Shown here piece after piece: positions 61,152-64,000 of a DNA stretch of 64,000 nt. The DNA is from Setoptus koraiensis (Eukaryota; Arthropoda): the NCBI GenBank assembly GCA_048013815.1, contig CM106585.1, positions 17,236,001 through 17,300,000 on the forward strand, written 5' to 3'. Position 1 is the first letter of the stretch, and each line of letters starts with the position of its first letter. Under the pieces are notes generated by a model. That model ran no database searches. It saw only the letters and a list, made by a program, of their open reading frames with translations, and was not told where the DNA came from. The position numbers and the translations under genes were made by a program.

Positions 61152-62147
61152 TCATCTTTTCATGGTGGCATATAGTGCCTTCTTTGGATCCAAGGGGGGC
61201 AGTTGAATGTTTTCGTTCGAGGTGGTATCGGTAGATTCTTCTTTAACTGAGGAATTATTTCTACTATTCTCACTTACTGCTGTCCGATCGCCATTGTTGT
61301 TCGTGTCTGTTTTCTGAACGACATCCGCGTCCACTTTGGGAGTTGTGCTGGTAGAGCTTGGTCCGACATCGCCTCCCTTTTCACACTTTTTTTCTTCGTT
61401 ACTGACTGTGCCTTTATCTTTGGACTGGCTTGATCCCTTAGCTTTGTCTTTGTCGCGCTCTGAGCGATTGGATTGCCGACCAGTGGATCTATCCTTCTTT
61501 TTGGTGGTTGATTTCGCATCTAAAGCGCGCCTTGCTATACTCCTTTTTCTCGTGGCATACTCTGTGATAGTAACTGTGATGTTATTCACTGTGATGGCAC
61601 TTGTAGTTGTCTTTTTTCTGTCTATGAGTATTCCCGCTTTTCCGTGTGAAACAGGAGGTTGATATGTGAAAACTTTGCTACCTAATGAACTAGCGACTAA
61701 CCGACTGGCGGGCGGTAGCGGTGGTGGTGGTGTTGTAGGATGATCTGAGATGGAGGTCGTTGATGATGAGATGGAGGTTGATGATGATGATGATGACGAT
61801 GATGAGATTGTGGTGTTTGATGATGAGCTAGAGGAGGAACTAGAGGACGAGTCCAGGTCGTCATCTAACGTAGGTTTGGCTAGCTTTATGGCCTGTTGTC
61901 TAATTTGTTCTTGTTGACGGACCACCTGAGCAACAACATTGTCCGTATTTATGCGAGGCTTCCTAGTAGACGTTCCCTTTCTGACATCACACATGAAACA
62001 TTTGAAAGCATCGGCTGTATTTCTAAAAGTACATACACTACAATCCCATTCACCGTCTGAGAATGAGCTTCTATTAACATGTCGGGCCCTCCTTGAAGAG
62101 CTTGAGCTACAAGACGACTCACCAGGCTGCTCTTTGTCGTCGGCCAT
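61152..62147 (-). CDS. RYBP: RYBP/YAF2-type Polycomb (PRC1) subunit
   Basis: A 331-residue single exon. A RanBP2-type zinc finger lies at residues 31-59 ([20 protein letters not shown], with Cys 36, 39, 50 and 53). It is followed by the conserved [20 protein letters not shown] segment of RYBP/YAF2. A poly-Ser tract occupies about 105-140. The C-terminal RING1-binding strand is recognisable near 190-205 ([13 protein letters not shown]). RYBP recruits variant PRC1 to chromatin: the finger binds ubiquitinated H2A, and the C-terminal part binds RING1A/B. The rest is Lys/Ser-rich and disordered. At 331 residues it is longer than human RYBP (228), mainly through the Ser tract and the C-terminal tail. 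Confidence 0.93.
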   Translation of the reverse strand: MADDKEQPGESSCSSSSSRRARHVNRSSFSDGEWDCSVCTFRNTADAFKCFMCDVRKGTSTRKPRINTDNVVAQVVRQQEQIRQQAIKLAKPTLDDDLDSSSSSSSSSSSNTTISSSSSSSSSTSISSSTTSISDHPTTPPPPLPPASRLVASSLGSKVFTYQPPVSHGKAGILIDRKKTTTSAITVNNITVTITEYATRKRSIARRALDAKSTTKKKDRSTGRQSNRSERDKDKAKGSSQSKDKGTVSNEEKKCEKGGDVGPSSTSTTPKVDADVVQKTDTNNNGDRTAVSENSRNNSSVKEESTDTTSNENIQLPPLDPKKALYATMKR

Positions 62148-62624
62148 GCCTTTTAACAGTATATTGGTAATGAATCAGCAGTGGATTTGCCTGGTAAAAT
62201 AACTATAAGTGTAAATAAATAAATATATCTTTTGTGAAAAAATAAAAATACGATCCACTTGAACGCATGGTGTGTATTCGCTGAAATAATTACAAGGTGC
62301 TAGAATGATTGTTCAGATCCCGTTACCGTGTAGCTTATTACAATCGCTAACATTGAGATTGTTTAAGGGAGCGAGCAGAATAAGGGAGAGCTTTAGAAGT
62401 GTGTTGCTTAAACAAAGGCAAAAAAGGAGACAGCTCCTATCGCTGAACAAAAACCAACCAACTCCCTAGTTCAATCTTTGTGCGCTTGTGGGGATGAGGA
62501 TTCTCTCCCATATGCATCCATCAATGGCCGCCAATTTCGAATCATATTCAATCGACTGTGACGGACATGACATATTAGATAAGAACATCCATCAAAAAGA
62601 TTCAATAACACATATTGATGCTAG
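62148..62624. other. RYBP upstream region
   Basis: AT-rich; it contains the RYBP promoter and the 3' end of the carrier gene. No further feature is seen. Confidence 0.5.
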
Positions 62625-62630
62625 TTTATT
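62625..62630 (-). terminator. SLC25A15 poly(A) signal AATAAA
   Basis: Minus-strand hexamer 33 bp after the stop codon. Confidence 0.7.
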
Positions 62631-62662
62631 AAACTATTGTATCAAAAATAATTATACAAGGT

Positions 62663-63649
62663 CTAGTTAAGGAGAAATGCTTGCGTCTTATCGACTGTAA
62701 CTAACAAAGCGGCAGTGGCTGGAAAAGTTCTTATCAACGTAGGAGTAAGACCTCTGTAAAGGTAACCGAAACCTTCGTTTTTAACTATCTTCATTAACAT
62801 TTGTCGAAGATTGAGGGAAGAGTTCTCAATCTGTATTCTAGTTTTGACTAGATCGAACGGGAAAATTGTTAACCAAAGGCAAACGCCGCCGATTCCACCA
62901 GATAGAATAGAGACTAGAGAGTCATTGTGATGCTTTCTCAAGGGTGTGTGAGTATATAGTATATGCTTTGTTGCCTCGATTCCACCAAAAAATGCGAAAT
63001 AGCCGGGCATCTCACGTGCTATAGTCGATGTCAGTCCATTATAAAGTCCTGAAATACCTTGGGATTTGATAATATTCATTGTCAACTTAGAGGCAGATAT
63101 TGGCTTGGTATTCGTTTCATTTAAAGATTGCAGTTTGCACTTGATTAGTTCTGTTGGACACAAGGCAAAACTGGAGAAGAAAGCTGCAAACATTCCCGAT
63201 GAGGCTTTGTCCAAGACAGTCATGTCGTTACCATGACGCCCGGTTATTGACGAGACAATTTTTTGACAGTAACCATAAGCGCAAAATAACACTGCATTCT
63301 CAGCAACATTCGCAGCAAGTGACGGAGTTGTTCCTGCATACAATCCCTTAAATATGCCTTCATTTTTCAAAGTTTTCATGAAGCAATTAGCCATGTTTGG
63401 ATAGGAACTTGGGAAAGTTTGCATCTTAACTTTAACGGTGTCCAACGGCTGTCCAACTAGGACAGTAGCTGACCCACCTAGATTTGTTCACAAAAGAATG
63501 ATAATGAAAAGATGCTGGATATACGATTTTATTGGAATCATTGAATAGTTGATACGGCCTGCATGTGTCTTACCTAGCGACCCAGCTAGTAGGTCAACAA
63601 AACCAGTATAATACGGTCCGGATGTTTTTTCTGACGGTAAATTAGACAT
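62663..63649 (-). CDS. SLC25A15: Mitochondrial ornithine/citrulline carrier (2 exons)
   Basis: Minus-strand exons 63649-63574 and 63477-62663, with a 96-bp intron (donor gtaaga, acceptor atctag, phase 1). The product is 296 residues, the usual carrier size. It has three repeats with the carrier signatures QPLDTVKVKM, CPTELIKCKL and FPFDLVKTRI. The segments DTVKVKMQTFPSSY, NVAENAVLFCAYGYCQ and MPGYFAFFGG are those of ORNT1 (SLC25A15/A2) rather than of other carriers. It exchanges ornithine for citrulline and H+ across the inner mitochondrial membrane. The codon that opens the frame further upstream (63673) is TTG, so I take the ATG at 63649. Confidence 0.94.
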
Positions 63650-63927
63650 AATTATTGTCTGGATGGCATTCAACTGATTATAAACATCTTTAAGATCAAA
63701 AGATACTTTTTACTTACTAGTTTTCATCTTGAGTTGACATATGCGTAAAAATATTTTTTCCGGAAAATTATTTATTCGAATAGGGCGCCTTTACGCTCGA
63801 GATTGTTTGTTTTGTTTTGCAACTGTACTGATAGCAAGTATCTTGATAGAGCAGTCATCATGACTCCGAATTGAATCTCACAGTCACATTTTATTATCAT
63901 GTCAAACATCAAAAAAGCTAACACAAA
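63650..63927. promoter_or_regulatory. Divergent promoter between the ornithine carrier and PPP1R2
   Basis: Only 278 bp separate the two start codons, which point away from each other, so both promoters and 5' UTRs must lie here. On the minus strand a short upstream ORF (ATGTCAACTCAAGATGAAAACTAG in pieces, about 63743-63720) precedes the carrier start. No TATA box is evident. Confidence 0.6.
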
Positions 63928-64000
63928 ATGGAAAATTTAAATAAACGTCCCTCAAAGGGAATACTCAAATTGTCTACCAGTTTTGATGCTGAGCATGGCT
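63928..64000 (+). CDS. PPP1R2: Protein phosphatase inhibitor 2 (N-terminus, cut by window edge)
   Basis: The 24 visible codons read MENLNKRPSKGILK and then LSTSFDAEHG. The KGILK motif at residues 10-14 is the first PP1-contact site of inhibitor-2, and the preceding Arg-Pro and following Ser/Thr-Ser-Phe match animal PPP1R2 N-termini. Inhibitor-2 binds the catalytic subunit of protein phosphatase 1. The rest of the gene, including the downstream KLHY-type site, is outside the window. The call rests on a short segment. Confidence 0.7.
   Translation, partial: MENLNKRPSKGILKLSTSFDAEHG

Overview
The window looks like nuclear DNA of an animal, most likely an arthropod. Reasons: spliceosomal GT-AG introns with gtaagt-type donors, AATAAA poly(A) signals, and conserved metazoan single-copy genes. 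These include cereblon with its thalidomide-binding domain, an L27/PDZ Patj protein, RYBP, AGGF1, TMEM165 and mahogunin. There is also a chitin-deacetylase-like gene with a peritrophin-type chitin-binding domain, typical of moulting animals. Most genes have zero, one or two very short introns (about 95-205 bp), and the proteins carry long Asn/Ser/Thr/Gln-rich insertions. Such compact gene structures are known in some mites; the mite assignment is my inference.

Layout. Positions 1 to about 20,370 hold no gene I can support. This part is GC-rich and CpG-rich, and full of CAA/TTG/CAG/CGA microsatellite clusters, short minisatellites and an excess of GGGCCC. From about 20 kb the composition changes and genes start. 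They are Patj (20425-23556, +), a UBE2E-class ubiquitin-conjugating enzyme (24151-24594, -), a small foldback transposable element with a target-site duplication (26271-26413), cereblon (26924-29263, +), Spt6 (29417-34108, -), TMEM165/GDT1 (35135-36227, -), an unrecognised secreted Tyr-rich protein with an internally duplicated module (37906-39951, -), and the chitin-deacetylase-like gene with nine exons (41331-45056, -). A gene-poor stretch of about 6.2 kb follows (45057-51298). Then come MGRN1/RNF157 (51299-53683, +), AGGF1 (54276-56771, +), a trypsin-like relic (58932-59180, +), NUF2 (59420-60601, +), RYBP/YAF2 (61152-62147, -), the mitochondrial ornithine carrier (62663-63649, -), and the first codons of PPP1R2 (63928 to beyond the edge, +).

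How the genes relate. This is an ordinary eukaryotic neighbourhood, not an operon. Several pairs are tail-to-tail (Patj/UBE2E, cereblon/Spt6, NUF2/RYBP), and the carrier and PPP1R2 share a short divergent promoter. Three genes belong to the ubiquitin system (UBE2E, CRBN, MGRN1), but nothing in the sequence shows they are co-regulated. The points most worth a second look are: the sharp boundary at 20 kb and its GGGCCC excess; a deacetylase-like protein without its catalytic Asp pair and with an insertion bearing two furin-type sites; the duplicated-module secreted protein; a cereblon with the rodent-type Ile in the drug-binding pocket; and four near-perfect foldbacks, one with a bantam-like seed.
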